Source: Ilex aquifolium
Lineage: Eukaryota; Streptophyta; Magnoliopsida; Aquifoliales; Aquifoliaceae
DNA: 64,000 bases
Direction: 5' to 3'
Assembly (NCBI GenBank): GCA_951799425.1
Contig: OX637399.1
Location: 34,879,701-34,943,700, forward strand
The translations under genes were made by a program, and so were the position numbers. This document shows, piece after piece, positions 47,593 through 61,272 of this stretch. The stretch's first letter is position 1. Every line of letters starts with the position of its first letter. A model generated the notes under the pieces. The model did no database searches, was not told where the DNA came from, and saw nothing but the letters and a program-made list of their open reading frames with translations.

Positions 47593-49685
47593 ACGGGTTG
47601 TTGTCCGGAGAATTTTTAGGACTAAAGTTGATCAAAAAATTTGTGGTTCCTAATGGAATAGATAACAAAGCCATTTTGTCGTCCATTGATTGTCCCCATT
47701 GAGAGATGTTGTAAGTTGTGAGAAGGTGGTGTTTTCATTCCAAGTTCTGCTCGAAGCGGAAAGCAACTTTTAGTGAGATTCTTCTGCCTTGGATTTAGTC
47801 TTTGCGCTTCCTTCGTTCTCAAAGTCAAATTTCTCGCTTGTTTAATAAAATTTTATTAAATTTACGAGGTGAAGTCGCAAAAAAAGTCGTTTTACCTTGT
47901 TTACCTAGTACAATTTATCATATATAATCTGTCACTATGTGCCATGATTACTGGTATTGATAAGTATGAAATAAAATTATCTCTAATACATTTGTATCTA
48001 ATTAACACCATTTGTCGTATATTTAATGAAATTTTATTTATATAAAATAAAATAATCAGGAAAATGCACACGGCTTTCACGTTTAAATTGAGTAAAGATG
48101 TAGCTACACTACAAGTTTGAAATGGTAACGTATGGGAAAAGAGAAAGCTTGTAATAATTGTAAGGGCCCCACTCAGATGTGGAAAATTCCATCTGTAACC
48201 CCACTCAAGTACCACGTGCGGATCCCAAATTGCATGCAAACTGAGTAACTGCTCTCCTTCAACCGACCGAATCCTCAGTGGGCCCCGCCAGCGTTCAACT
48301 ATGGCCTAATTTAGAGGCGTGTTTGTCAACAAGAAAGTACGAGGGAGCTGGTTGGGGTGTGGGCTGAGAAAGTGAGAGAGGAGAGATAAAGAGGAGACAA
48401 TTAACTCTCTTAATATTGCGTTTAATATAGTTAACTTTTCATCCTACCTAGTTTTGGAGTTTATATTAGAATTCGGTAGTTGACCGCTATATTAATCTAA
48501 TTAGATTCGTTTTCGAGAGAAATAATGGGTGCGAATAGGAGTTTTGAGCATTCCCATTTACTCTATCCCTTTTTTCAATAGCATATATATATAGTGATAA
48601 AAAATGAAAAACGATGAGAAAAAAGTATTTAGGATAAAACCTAAATTAAAAAAGAAACTATTATTCTCGTATATTCCACAAAAGAAAAGCCTTTTTCCTC
48701 AATTTATAATTTTTTATTAGTTAAAAAAATCTTGGTTTTAAAAACTTTTGTAATTCCAAACACTCCTTTTTGAGGAGATTTGAGTTTAGAAGGCATACCC
48801 CATTTTTAATAAAAATGATGCACCATATCTAACAAATTTTTAAAAGTAGATTGTCAAGTAAAATAAGTTTGTAATTGTCGCCGTAGTAGAGTTTAATTAC
48901 CAAGTTCGACATAAATTGATGTGTTTTTTCTATGTGTAAGACACCAGAATATCGAACAATGAACAAAGAAGGACATGCAACACTAACACACATGAGAGAT
49001 TAGAATAATAGAACCTACTATCACTTGCTGGTGAGGATTAGTAGTGCATAGTGCATCACAGCCACAGGTTTAACAAAATACATTTATTTTTTTGTTACGA
49101 TAAATTACACTTAGACCCATTAAACTATGCTCTTCATTCCTCATTATCCACTAGCTTATTCGTTTTCTCACATTGCACTTTATACTATTGATATGAGTTT
49201 CACATTATCTCACTTGCTAAATTTTGTCCAATATTTAAGAACAAATCAAGGCAAAAATGAGATTCCACAATGTTAGGAGATATGCTTTTATACTCTTCAT
49301 CAGGGTAGAATTCTATTTTTATCCTAATTTGCCATGAAAAATTGGACAAGAATCAACAATTTGGGTAGTGTGAAATTTCAAGTTTTCAATCAATTAATTT
49401 GAGGTGAAATAAGAGAAAGTGAATTATTGATGGAATGATTTAAAATAATCTGCATAGTTTAGGAGACCTAAGTGTAATTTTCCTCTTGGATTATTCCCAA
49501 CAACTGTGAACTGTCTTACCAAAAAGGCAAAAAGAAAAAGAAAGAAACGCGAGAAAAACTGCAGTACTGAGACAAACAGGCCGCAGCACACAGAGTACAC
49601 CCAAATCTCTTATTTGATCGGTGGAACTTGAAAAACAATCGATCCCTCAATTGCTCTATCTGATCAAAGCAGAACGCTGAGAAAA
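47593..49685. other. AT-rich intergenic DNA and SMARCA3L1 upstream region
   Basis: No gene seen. A CACGTG (G-box core) occurs near 48213 in a GC-richer block at 48160-48310 with several 'ccccactcaag' phrases. The immediate leader before 49686 (49540-49685) is purine-rich. Confidence 0.45.
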
Positions 49686-52600
49686 ATGGTAGAGATAGAA
49701 GATGAAGACCCAGTGTCTGTCTTCATGAGTCTAGACTCTTGGCCATCCTGTCCCTTCCAAACCAACGACGTAGATGAAGAAAATGGTCGCTCAGAAGAAG
49801 AAAATGATTCCCCAGAATCCTCCAACACTCTCTCTCAGTCCAGGGTGACCCGTATGGTTGGGTTTGTTATAGTCAACATAGTGAATTTACATAACTATTC
49901 GGGTACGATCAGTGGCCGAGAAATGGTGGGTCTGATTCGTGAACCGTCGAATCTCTCTGACCCAAATGCTATCAAAGTGCTCAACGTAATGTTAGCTCAA
50001 GTGGGTCACATCGAGCGGTCCGCGGCAAAGGTTCTAGCACCGTTGATTGATCAACATCTGATAATTGTGAAAGGTAATCGTTGAATAATTTCTGGCTATT
50101 AATTTTGTGATTTCTTTTTTATTTTTAACTTTTCGGGGTTATTAATTAGTGTTACTACTTACTAGGTACTAGAGGTTGAAGATGTTTTTTTCCTGGTATT
50201 TGTATTGCATGTAAATGAATTATAGCTTGTTGTTCATTTTTTCGTAAAACGCCGGCTTGCTGTTCATGAAGAAACGATTGTGAAATGAGTTTGTTGAGTT
50301 TACCCAAAAATTTTTTTTTTTTTGGTGTTATTTTTAATTTTGATTTTGTTGTTTTTTTAGCATTTGTTTTGTAATTGTGCATGTATCAAATATTGATTTT
50401 TGCTACAATTCTGTATTGGTATGCCGTAGGTACTGATTTCAATTATGCTTTTGCATTGGTATGCCCCTGATAATAATTCCTAATAGTACTTTCGTATTGG
50501 GTGTGTATTAGGAATTGTACCAAACATACCGGGAAGGGCAAATAGGTACAGGCGTTCATGTAGAGTTCACATTTTTTCCAGGATTGAGGAATTTCCGAGA
50601 GTGAAATCAGCAATTTTGCGTGGTGGGTTGCATTTGATTTCGGATAATGTTGAGTCATCTATGTTGTTGGATGCGGTGGTTGTGAAGGAGAAGAATGTTA
50701 GCAAGGATGGGAAGAGTTTAGATGAGATTTTCAAGTTGTTGGATGAAAACGTAAATAAAAAAGGAGTGTTTGAAGCATTGGAGCCACCAAAAACTGTTAT
50801 CAACTCTGAGCTTTTTATGCATCAGAAGGAAGGTTTGGGGTGGTTGGTTCATAGGGAAAATTCTTGTGAATTGCCACCTTTTTGGGAGGAGAAAGATGGG
50901 TCTTACATGAATGTGTTGACGAATTACCAAACGAATAAGCGGCCAGAGCCAATACGTGGTGGAATTTTCGCAGATGATATGGGTTTGGGTAAAACTCTCA
51001 CATTGCTTTCTTTGATTGCTTTCGATAAATGTCATTGTGTTATGCCTTCTTCAATTGATACTGGAGGTATAAATTTAGAAAAATACAAGGAACTAGAAGG
51101 AGGAGGAGAGAACCCTGATATTTCATTCGGTAAGAAGTCAAAGAGGGGGAGAGTGAATAAATTGGTCTGGAATTCAGGTAAAAAAAGAAAAACTGAGGAC
51201 ACCCATGTGGATAAAGAGGTGAAAGGGAAATCGGTTGGTGATTCTGGTGGATCTGTTGCTTTTTCGAAAACAACCTTGATTGTATGTCCACCATCTGTTT
51301 TTTCGACATGGGTGACACAATTAGGAGAGCACACTATACCAGGAAGTTTGAAGGTGTATCTGTATTATGGAGGACGGACGAATGATCCTGATGAGCTTCA
51401 GAGATATGATATTGTTTTGACAACTTATAGTACTCTGGCTACTGAAGAACGTTGGTTGGAGTCTCCTATTAAGACGATAGAGTGGTGGCGAGTCATTTTG
51501 GATGAGGCACATATAATTAAGAATGCCAATGCTCAACAAAGCCGTGCAGTTAATAACTTGAATGCTAAGCGGAGATGGGTTGTTACTGGAACACCCATAC
51601 AAAATGGCTCATTGGATTTGTTTTCTCTCATGGCATTCTTGAGATTTGAGCCATTCTCAGTTAAATGCTATTGGAACAGCTTGGTACAACGCCCACTTGA
51701 TCAGGGGAACGAGAAGGGCCTGTTGCGGCTGCAAGTAAGAGCATTTTACTCGTTATTGGTTAATTGTAAAATGGGAAATAAGTCTTCTATCTACTGTCAA
51801 ATATGCATTTCATTTTTGTTCTTCTGTACTTGGAATGCATCTGTTTGCTGTTCCGCTAAATGCTTCACTTTCTCATGCACCATTCTCAACTCAATTCTGA
51901 CTATTTTTATTAGCAGTTGCTTGAATATAGTTGCAGCATGGATATGAGAGACTTTTTTTTGGAACTCTGAACTTACCTCCTCGTATCATTGGACGCACTT
52001 GGATGTACAATTTTTTTGCTATGTCCCCTTCGAAAAGAACAGCTGGATGATGTTTGGATGATTATTTGGCTGTTACTTTTTTGCACATGATTTATTAGAT
52101 ACAATAAGCTAATGGGTTCTGGTTCACTTGGAAACACTGATTCACGTGATGGGATTTTTGTTGTTTGAAGAGCCCTAGAAGCCATCTCTACTGAATCTAT
52201 TTCATGTCATGGGTGCTTTAATGTCTCAAAGTCTCTAGAAATTCTCTACTCAAACCTCTCCAATATTAAATTTCTCTCTAGAGCTCTTTCGCACACACAC
52301 ACACCCTCTTATGCACATGTATGCACGCGTGCAGTCATATACACAAAGGGTTTTTTTTTCCCCCTTGTCTTGGTTTATTGTATTTTTGTCTACTCAAATT
52401 AACCAGTAAAACTACTTGGCTCCTTGCAATACTAAATTCTTTTGTTAATTTTCCGTGAGAAGCTGTTCAAATGAATGTGATATGATGTCTTGGCAGGGGT
52501 GTGGTGTCATCTTTCTTAGTAGTATATTGTGGCCTCACCTACGTGTCTGCATTGCTTTTGTGATTTCCATTTTGGTAGACCACTCCATTCTTTCTTTCTC

Positions 52601-55454
52601 ATATGGCATAGGAAATTTTTAAATGGTGGTCTTGTTGCCCCCATAGTTATCGAGGTGCATACAGATGGAGGTCTGATCACATTGTTTTTGTGAATCCATT
52701 GAGGAATGGTATCATGTTATACAGTATATGAGATCTCTTTAAACTAAACTGTAACAGATTGGTAAGAAACATTCAAAAACATATATTGTTAGCCATGTAG
52801 GTCACCTCTGTTTTGAATTTATGCCTGGGCTTGCTACTTTTCTTGGTGCATTCAGTGAAGTTCACGCAAGCTGACCTCTTTAAAATGGATGAGACGATGT
52901 TATATAGTTGTATGCCAATGCACGAAAGAATTGTGTGACATGAGGCTTTAAAAATATATGAAGTCCTTATCAAACTCGCATTGTCGAACTAAATGTCAGG
53001 AAGAGTAAAATTATTGCGATGGATCAAACATTACAGGGAATGTGAATAGCCAATTAGTTTGACTATTCAAATAATACCTGATTAATGGAAAAAGAAATTG
53101 ATTTGTAATTTGAAGCGAGGAGTCAGGGATTATAGAGATGCCTGTTAGGTTTATCAGGGAGAAAGAATCTAAAGGCCTCTATCATTTTTATTTAGATGGT
53201 CTTTGATAGCCATTATGATATGCAGCAGAACAGAACTTTTGGAGATGCAAGATCAAGATTAAATATGTGCAGCTTATTAGCCTAAGTTTTCTTCTTTTTT
53301 TTTTTTTTTACTTTTCGGTATGAGGCATTTTTTCTTGATGTAATAATGCTACTTACTCACTCCTGATTCTAAGTGATTTAAAATCTCGTTTAGGTTCTAA
53401 TGGCAACCATATCTTTGAGGAGGATGAAAGACAAGGCCTTAGTCGGTTTACCATCTAAAACTGTAGAGACATGTTTGGTGGAACTTTCTCTAGAAGAGCG
53501 CGAGCTGTATGATCAAATTGAAGGAGAAGCTCGGAGTATTGTCCGCAACTATATTGCTGCTAACAGTGTAATGAGCAACTATTCAAGTGTACTCAGCATA
53601 ATTTTACGACTTCGCCAAATATGTACAGATCTAGCCTTGTGCCCAGCAGATTTCAGATCAATGCTTCCATCAAACAATATTGAAGGTATTTTCTAGGATT
53701 TCTATCTATGTTTTTAATTTCATGTTTCACTCATTGCCCTGTGATGTAGTAGTACAGTGATTGTATACTAACCTCCCCTCTACCTTTGGGCAAACTGAAA
53801 CCGTTGCTTTTGCATGTGCTTTAATGATTCGTGAGCCACAAGCGCCAGGCAAGGCTTGGTTGGCTGTAGTAAAACTATTTAATGAGTTTTGAAGTAAAAA
53901 GGTCATTTATACTGTTAAGTCCCCCACCCATTTTTTCTGGTGTTGGATCTTGTGCAGTCCTCTATAGTTTCATTTTGTTTTTCCATTGGCTTGTCCTAAT
54001 ATATTTTTTTGTGTTCTTCTCCTAAAATGAATTTAGAGACGGCCTTTCAGGTCTCTTTCAACAGTGTCTCTTGAATGTTTGATCTGTATCTTAGAAAAAG
54101 ACCTATGCTTCTACCTTCCTAAGTTTGGTAATTCTTAACATGCTTTGTCGGTTGTCGATTTCAGGCTTAATACAAAATTGATAATGCATGTCCAAGAACA
54201 CACTTTTAGACTTCATATTATTTCCCACATTTAACAATGACAATCTGAGGTACATCATATAAGCAGGTGTTTCTGTGCACACAGTTGTGTTCGTTTGTGC
54301 ATGTGAGAATGTTGCTGTTACTCTCACGTTATTGTTTTCCTTTTTGTATTTTTTGATGCTTTTAAAGATTGCATAGAATACGTAAAAACTGTTTCCTTGA
54401 AGGATAACTTGTCAGGGACATTATCCATGCAACTTTTGTTAAAATCATGCATATGTTGATTTATCTTTTGTTTTTTATTCCTCTATTCTTTGCTCTATTC
54501 CTTCAAATAAGTAGACCTTTGATCCTTTCCTACAGAATACTGTTGGTCCTTAGGTAATTTAGGTTTCAACATATAAGTTCTCCTGTTCTGCCATTGTTTC
54601 TGCCACAATACAATTGTGATGAATTGCTTGGATATATTTTATTTCAAGCAGATGTATCCAACAACCCAGAATTGCTGAAGAAGATGGTTTCAGTGCTCCA
54701 AGATGGGGAGGATTTTGATTGTCCAATTTGCATTTCTCCACCGAGTAATATTGTTATTACTCGTTGTGCTCACATCTTCTGCCGATCCTGCATCCTTAAA
54801 ACCCTGAAACGTGCCAAACCCTGCTGCCCTCTCTGCCGCCGTCCACTGTTAGAGTCTGACCTTTTCTCGTCTCCACCAGAATCTTCCGACACAGCCAATA
54901 ATGAAATTTCCTCTGCTACTACATCTTCTAAAGTGTCTGCTCTTCTAAAGCTTCTCTCAGCATCAAGGGATCAAAAACCAACAATAAAATCAGTTGTATT
55001 CTCACAATTCCGGAAAATGTTGGTTTTACTTGAAGAGCCGTTAAAAGCTGCTGGTTTTAAGATCCTGCGCTTAGATGGGTCAATGAATGCGAAGAGGAGA
55101 GCTCAAGTAATAAAAGAATTCGGAATCCCAGCAGCAGATGGGCCTACAATCTTGCTTGCAAGTCTTAAAGCATCTAGTGCTGGTATAAATCTTACTGCTG
55201 CTTCCAGGGTCTATTTGCTGGAGCCATGGTGGAATCCTGCCGTCGAGGAACAAGCTATGGACCGGGTCCATCGTATTGGGCAGGAGGAGGATGTGAAGAT
55301 CGTGAGGATGATTGCTCGAAACAGCATTGAAGAGAGGATATTGGAGCTACAAGAGAAAAAGAGGCTGCTTGCAAGGGATGCTTTCAGTAGGAGGGGACCA
55401 AAAGATCGAAGGGAGATTGGTGTCGATGATCTTCGTACTTTGATGTCTATGTGA
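49686..55454 (+). CDS. SMARCA3L1: SMARCA3-like protein 1: HIRAN-SNF2-RING helicase (Rad5/HLTF type)
   Basis: Four exons, 49686-50073, 50512-51734, 53394-53685 and 54652-55454, join in frame into 901 residues. Order: acidic N terminus; HIRAN domain (from about residue 58, MVGFVIVNIVNLHNYSG, to about 130), which in HLTF binds DNA 3' ends; SNF2 ATPase lobe 1 with DMGLGKT (Lys290) and DEAH (460-463); GTPIQNGSLDLFSL (motif III area); a C3HC4 RING (Cys658, Cys661, Cys673, His675, Cys678, Cys681, Cys693, Cys696) inserted between the lobes; lobe 2 with LDGSMNAKRR, SLKASSAGINLTAASRVYLL and EEQAMDRVHRIGQ. This architecture is that of the ubiquitin ligase/translocases acting in post-replication repair. 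It best matches Arabidopsis At5g05130 (862 residues, from memory). All motifs are intact. Confidence 0.95.
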
Positions 55455-57165
55455 GCCATTCTCACTCTTACACCTTATACATGCAGCATGGGCGTTGTGT
55501 TTGCTCTTACATGTATGTATGCATAGACTCGCTATAAATTTTGGGTTCAGAAAGCTTCTAAACTCTTTTGGTTATGTACACAAGGCACATCCAACCATGC
55601 ATACAAGTATGCAGAAGCTACATAAAACTGTATTTTCTGTTTTGAACTCTCTTTTGATATAATGGTAAAGAAACTTATGGCAGATAATGACTTTGAAACA
55701 AAGCTCCCCTAAGAAGGGGCTGGCGCGCAAATTTTTATTCTGAGTTATAGGTATTCTTGTAGAACTATATTTTTATCGTGCCCACCCTATTATTTTCTTG
55801 CATCAATAATTGTTGTTGTCGTAAGGGTTTCTGCAATTGACATTGATTTGCATGCTTGCAAGTTTATTTTGCTCTAATTGTTTGAACTGACCTCTATTTT
55901 TTACAATTATGCATCTCTATTTTGTTGTGACCATTGATTCTTGTGTTTTACCTAGATTTTGATGACATTCTTTGTTTATTTCCTGAATTTTCGTTTTAAT
56001 GCTTTTGTTATTTTGATTTCTTAATGATAATGCTTGAAAGATAGTTTGTCATATCGACAAAAAGTTGAAACTTGTAACGAATTGATCTTGTCACTGAATG
56101 GATGGCTAATGAATGATGATAGCTTGATTGTAGTTTTTTTATGAAATTGAGAGGGCACTTTGAGAATTAAAATCTTTCAAGATACAAATTAAAAATTCGT
56201 ATAACTTTGAACGTACAAAGTGAGATTAACCCATAGGAATTAATGTAGTTTGATGAAGAGAAAAATTCAACCAGCTGCTACCAAAAGTTTAAAGACTGAC
56301 CACTTCAACAGCGGGCCTATCATAATGACGTGGCTTCATAAGAATCATTGGATTAACACCAAGTTTTAATATTGGATGTGGTCTACAGTGAATTTAAAGG
56401 TCACAATGAATTAGATTAACAAAATATGTCAGTAAATTAGGCCCTAATAGCATTGCTCTTACATTTGTGATGGTTGGAATTTACGGTACACAAAAAAAAA
56501 AAAAAAAATTTCGGTATCATATTAATATTTATAATTTTTATGGTTATTTTTATCCTTCTTGTGAGTGTGTTTATCATTCTTGTGGTATTGAAAAAAAGTA
56601 GTAAAAATAATTATCACAATAGTGATAAAAAATCCTTAAAAGTGATAATTTTTTTATATCGAAATAAAGAGGTAAAATTTTTTACTATAACAGTAATAAA
56701 AATACTTACAAAAGTGATAAATTTTTTTTTGTTTTAAAAATATTCATAAAAATTATTAAAATACGATTAAAAGTAATAAATTTTAGAGGTATGATATTAA
56801 ATTTTTTTTATCCGACACAAGTTAAGTCCCATACCTTTTTAAGGGATTTGACTACGGTACCGAAAAATAGAAATTTCGTATTATATTAAAATTTACTACA
56901 TTTATAAGTATTTTTATCATTGTTGTAAGAATTTGAGAAATATTGTGAGATAAAGATAAATATCGATATATTTGAGAGTGATATTTTTTGTTGGACAAAT
57001 ATACCCTTACGAAAAAATTTTGTTACGTTTTTTTGTCGAAATAAATTAATAGGTCTGGATGGAAGGATTGAATTGAAACTCGGTTAAACTTTGAGAATGT
57101 AATTGCATCAATTGAAATTCAGAGGTCAAATAAAAATTATGTGCATAATTCAGAGATCTCACTTC
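55455..57165. other. 3' flank of SMARCA3L1 and AT-rich intergenic DNA
   Basis: No gene seen. Text near 56460-56830 and 56850-56960 is similar in wording (cggtac...tttcggtatcat, 'agtgataa' phrases) and may be an eroded repeat. Confidence 0.4.
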
Positions 57166-57966
57166 TCGATAAATAAAGGAACATTATATTGGAAGAGAAT
57201 CCATGGAAAGCATATCCATTCAAAAAGAAGATTGAGCGCTGAAAACTAAGTAAATGAATAAATGGTCTTTATGAGAGATGCCAAAGTAACCTCCCAATAG
57301 GATAGGATGTTTGTAATATTGGCTTATTGATGCAATCAAATTTGTGCAATCTTAGTATAAGTAATCTCAACCTAGTCTAAATGCATGTAATATATACATT
57401 ATAATGATGTGCAGCATACAATATTCAGCGTATCCGAAAAATGCGTAATTGAGAGAGACGTCATTCTTTCTTCTCCATTGTAATGTGGATTCTTTTTCTT
57501 CTTTTTTTTTTTTATTTTTTCTACTTTTATCTATTCCATAAAGAACTTATTACCATTTAAAAATAAATAAAAGCATGTATATTACATATTACTCTGTTAA
57601 AAAAAAAAAAGTAAAAATGTATTAGAAGAGATTTCACTCTTGAATAAATAAGGGAGCATAATATCATAACAGAATCCAGGGAAAACCTATACATTTAAGA
57701 TGATTGAGCAATGAAAACTAAGTAAGTGAATAAATGGTCATTATGAGAGATGCCAATGTAACCTCCCAATAGGATGTGTCTCATGTGAAAATTCAATTAA
57801 TACCCAACTCATTGTAATATTGGCTTATTGATGCAATCAAATTCATGCAATCTCTTTTCGGAAGGTTAAATTCGTGCAATCTTCGTGTAATCTACGCACT
57901 ATAATGATGTGCAACGCTTAATATTCACCATACCCAAAATATGTGAAATTAAGAGAGACGCCATAA
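57166..57966 (+). repeat. Diverged tandem duplication, period about 460 bp
   Basis: Shared ordered phrases in 57166-57470 and 57628-57966: gagat(t/c)tcac, ataaata(a)agg, gaaaactaagtaa, tgaataaatggtc, atgagagatgcca, gtaacctcccaataggat, taatattggcttattgatgc, aatgatgtgca and gagagacg. The second copy has an extra segment (about 57778-57815). Confidence 0.8.
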
Positions 57967-59700
57967 GAATTTGAAGTTAAGAAAGACTATAATATTTTTT
58001 ATTCGATTAGCCGCTTCATTTGTTGTTTTAACAGTTTATTTTTTATATTAGCGATTAACCCTAGATAGAATTTCTAGTTCCGGCCCTGTTAATGGTTCAT
58101 ATTATATGGCAATACATAAGGAAACTATATATTAAAAAAAATAAATACTTTTTTTTTTCATATAAGCATAAAAAACCATTATCAGGTTGTTGGGTGATTC
58201 CTGTCTTTTTCTCTCTCCATTTCAGATAGAGAGAGTGAGAGATTCGATTCAGACTTGGAGCCTTGTAAATATGTAAAATTTATGTTTATTTCATTAAATT
58301 CTGATGGTTTATTTATTTATGAGCCATTAATTAATTTGTTATTTCACTTTCCAGGTAGACTGTACATTAAATGACCAACAGATAAGAAAGTTTAATAATT
58401 TCAACTACTAAAAATTCTCTTGAATAATTATTTACCTCTTATTTATGAATGGATGATAACATAGTTGGAAATTTTAATTTTCTATTTTTACATTTCGAAA
58501 TATTAATACCCTTAATGTAGTCTTTCTTATTTTTAATAATTACGGTATTTTGCAAAAAAAAAAAATTACTTGTATGAAAATCCGAGAAATTTATATCCTA
58601 GTTAATTTTTATTTTATGTTAACCAAACTCGGTTATTTATTTGAAATTTAGTTTTAAAGAGTGACACTTGTCAATAAAAAAAAACTGATGGCATGGCACT
58701 ATTTTTTTTTTTTTTTTTTGAGGCAAATAGACTGTAAACTGTTACATTTTTTTTTCTCTCATCATTTTTTTTATAAAATAGAAAAATAAAAATAATAACC
58801 CAAAAATTAGAATATTTGGGCTATTTTCTTTCTTTTATTTATTTATTTATTTTTTTTGTTGAATTTTCCTATTCATTTTTTGTCTGATGTATTAAAGGTG
58901 TAGATAACGTAGATACCTGAGGCCCCACTAAGTGGGTCCCAACCTCACCTTACATGCACAACCACTAGTTTTGGCGTATTCTTTTCTAGCTTCCTTCGCC
59001 GCCATGTCACTCCACGTTCTACCAGCCGTAGTGATTAATCGAGTCGCCGAGTATTCTCAATTACAGGAATTGAAAACCCACTGCGTAACCGGTAGCCGGT
59101 AGGTAAGAGTGTCTTCGCTTCGGACACGTGAATCGCGAGCCATGACAACACACTAAACCGGAATCAAATTTGGAATTACAATGACCACAGTTTTGAAACT
59201 TTATTCTCCGCTTTTAGTAGAATTGCACTTTGCACACCCAAAAATTTAAAAAATTTTATTTTATACCTTTAAAAATTAAATTTCTCATATTATACCCTTA
59301 ATGTATTAAACATATTATAACGTGACTCTTCCGTTAACTCTCGTTGCTTATTTCGTCAACGTCAATAGGATGGTTTTGACGGAATACACAACAAAAATTA
59401 ACGGAAGAAGCTAGCACACCCTCAATGTATTAAATGTATTTAGATTTATCATCAAATGATGGACATTATTTTTCACGAATGGAATTTCTTCGATGATAGA
59501 TTCTTTTATGACGTAAGATGATACCCACTTTATATGAGTTTCTCACCAATATAAATATTATAATCTAAAAAAAATATACATTTAAATCGATTATGTTTGG
59601 ATTGCATTTCTAAAAGCGTTTTGGTGTTTTCGGAAACTAAATAACAAGGCGTTTGGGCATGAGTGAAATAGATTTTATTTTTAGAAAAAATGGAAACAAA
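57967..59700. other. AT-rich intergenic DNA
   Basis: No supported gene. It includes long T-runs near 58150, 58700 and 58850, and a GC-richer island at 58960-59160 with no open frame that I recognise. Confidence 0.4.
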
Positions 59701-59721
59701 GTCGGCTTTATAACGTTGAGA

Positions 59722-59885
59722 TATAAAAGCCGGGAAATATATTTTTCTCTCTCGCTTGCTCGCTCTCTCCCCCTTCGAACGCCAAAGCAGTACAGTTCTC
59801 TGTCTCTCACATGGGAAACCCTACATACAAACGCGTTAAACGATCCTCAACCAGAAAAAAAAATAGCCCAGATCTCTCCGACCAG
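59722..59885 (+). promoter_or_regulatory. Candidate promoter and first coding exon of an unrecognised transcript
   Basis: TATAAAA at 59722-59728 is followed by a CT-rich stretch, then an ATG at 59811 opening 25 codons (MGNPTYKRVKRSSTRKK...) that end exactly at a donor-like cag|gtatga (59885/59886). No partner exon was found before the next gene. It could be a separate small gene, an alternative first exon for the gene at 61273, or chance. Confidence 0.25.
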
Positions 59886-60690
59886 GTATGAAGACTTCAG
59901 ATCTGTGTTACACATATGAATTTTCCCGATTTGCTATAACAGGTTTTTTCTTTTCTAAAATTTAAGAATAAAAAGGATTTCAAAACAATTTTTTTTTGGT
60001 AACAAAACGCTTTTCCTTAAAACTCTTCTGAACAATAGTTTTTCAGTACTTTTTTTCGAGAATAGATCTCAATGTACCCCCAAAATCCTCCTGATTATGG
60101 TTCTTGTGAGCTTTCAAACACCAACTTGATTAAATTATGTTTATGTTTGTATCACATTGGGAAGAATTGTGACATGCAAATATGGATTCTAATAGTTTAA
60201 TAATGATAATTATTTTATGAAGTGAGATCTTGTATGATAAATATAAAATCACTTGTATTATAATAGAAAATATGTTAATTTTGTGTACTTGTTTATGATC
60301 CTCATTCAAGTATCCCATCTCTCTCAACATGTAATCTTGGGACTTGGAGTTTATAACATCCATGGACTTTCCCTTGAATTTTTTTCAATTTCTCAAAAAA
60401 GAAAAGTTTGTATACTTAATTGCTGAAACACAACAACTAAGTCGGGTCAAACTATATAAAAGAACCTGAAAATCACCAACTCAGTCAACAAAATTAGAAA
60501 ATTACTAGAAAACTATCTGTCTGTCTCTCTCTCTCACTCACTGTGTGTGAGAGTGTGTGCGTTTGGGGGGTATTTAAACCCGGGTATAATGAAACCGCTT
60601 TGGAGTTGATTGAACCTGCTGTGAACCCGTCCTTTGTGCTCATCACCTGCCCTTTTTATATCTTCAATCTAAGCCTAAGCCAAAACAAAT
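59886..60690. other. Intergenic DNA upstream of MED26B
   Basis: No gene seen. A gtgtgtgagagtgtgtg stretch lies near 60541, and a 'tttttatatc' box near 60653 might serve the MED26B transcript, whose leader seems to start about 60690. Confidence 0.35.
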
Positions 60691-60758
60691 AAAATTCCCT
60701 CTTTCTTCTCTGCAGCACCTTTGTATTCTGGAGAGAGAAACTGGAGGGAGGAAGAGAG

Positions 60759-61113
60759 ATGGAGCGAATATCTCTCAAAATATTCACTATTGGCACATAA
60801 CTTTCTCTGGATTTTGCTTTGATCTTCTGGGAATATTTTGGGTTCGCACAACAATTCTTGATAAAAACCCACTTTGGATTTGGTCAGATGGTGATTTTAT
60901 GTTCCAAAATTTTCCCAGAAAAGCATTTAGATTTCTGTAGATTTTTTTCTGTTTTTTTTTATTTTTCCGGAAATTTTTGGTTTCTAAGAAATTCAAACCT
61001 TTCACACCAGTATTGATTTTCGTCACCTGTGACGATCATCTGATATCAAACTACCCGTCAAAGCTTCTGAGCCAAAAATGGTAGAAACCAAAGTTTTTAG
61101 GACTTGTTCTTGA
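60759..61113 (+). promoter_or_regulatory. Three upstream ORFs in the probable MED26B leader
   Basis: ATGs at 60759 (stop 60798-60800, 13 residues), 60888 (stop 61014-61016, 42 residues) and 61078 (stop 61111-61113, 11 residues) precede the start at 61273. They count only if the leader is unspliced here; an intron could remove some of them. Confidence 0.4.
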
Positions 61114-61272
61114 GAGTTTTCGATCAAAACTGTACCGAAATTCAGTTTTCGATTTCTAGGTACATTTAAATCCCTAGGAATCGGGTTCTGTGTCTGGATA
61201 TTGAGTAAAAAATCTCAATTCTCCGGTCGAGTTTTTGTGTTAAATTCGACTTGTAGGACTCAATCTAAAGTT

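Noticed and set aside
61201..61272. Longer MED26B starting at 61201
   Set aside because: The start there would also be TTG; the family N terminus matches the ATGs at 61273/61279.
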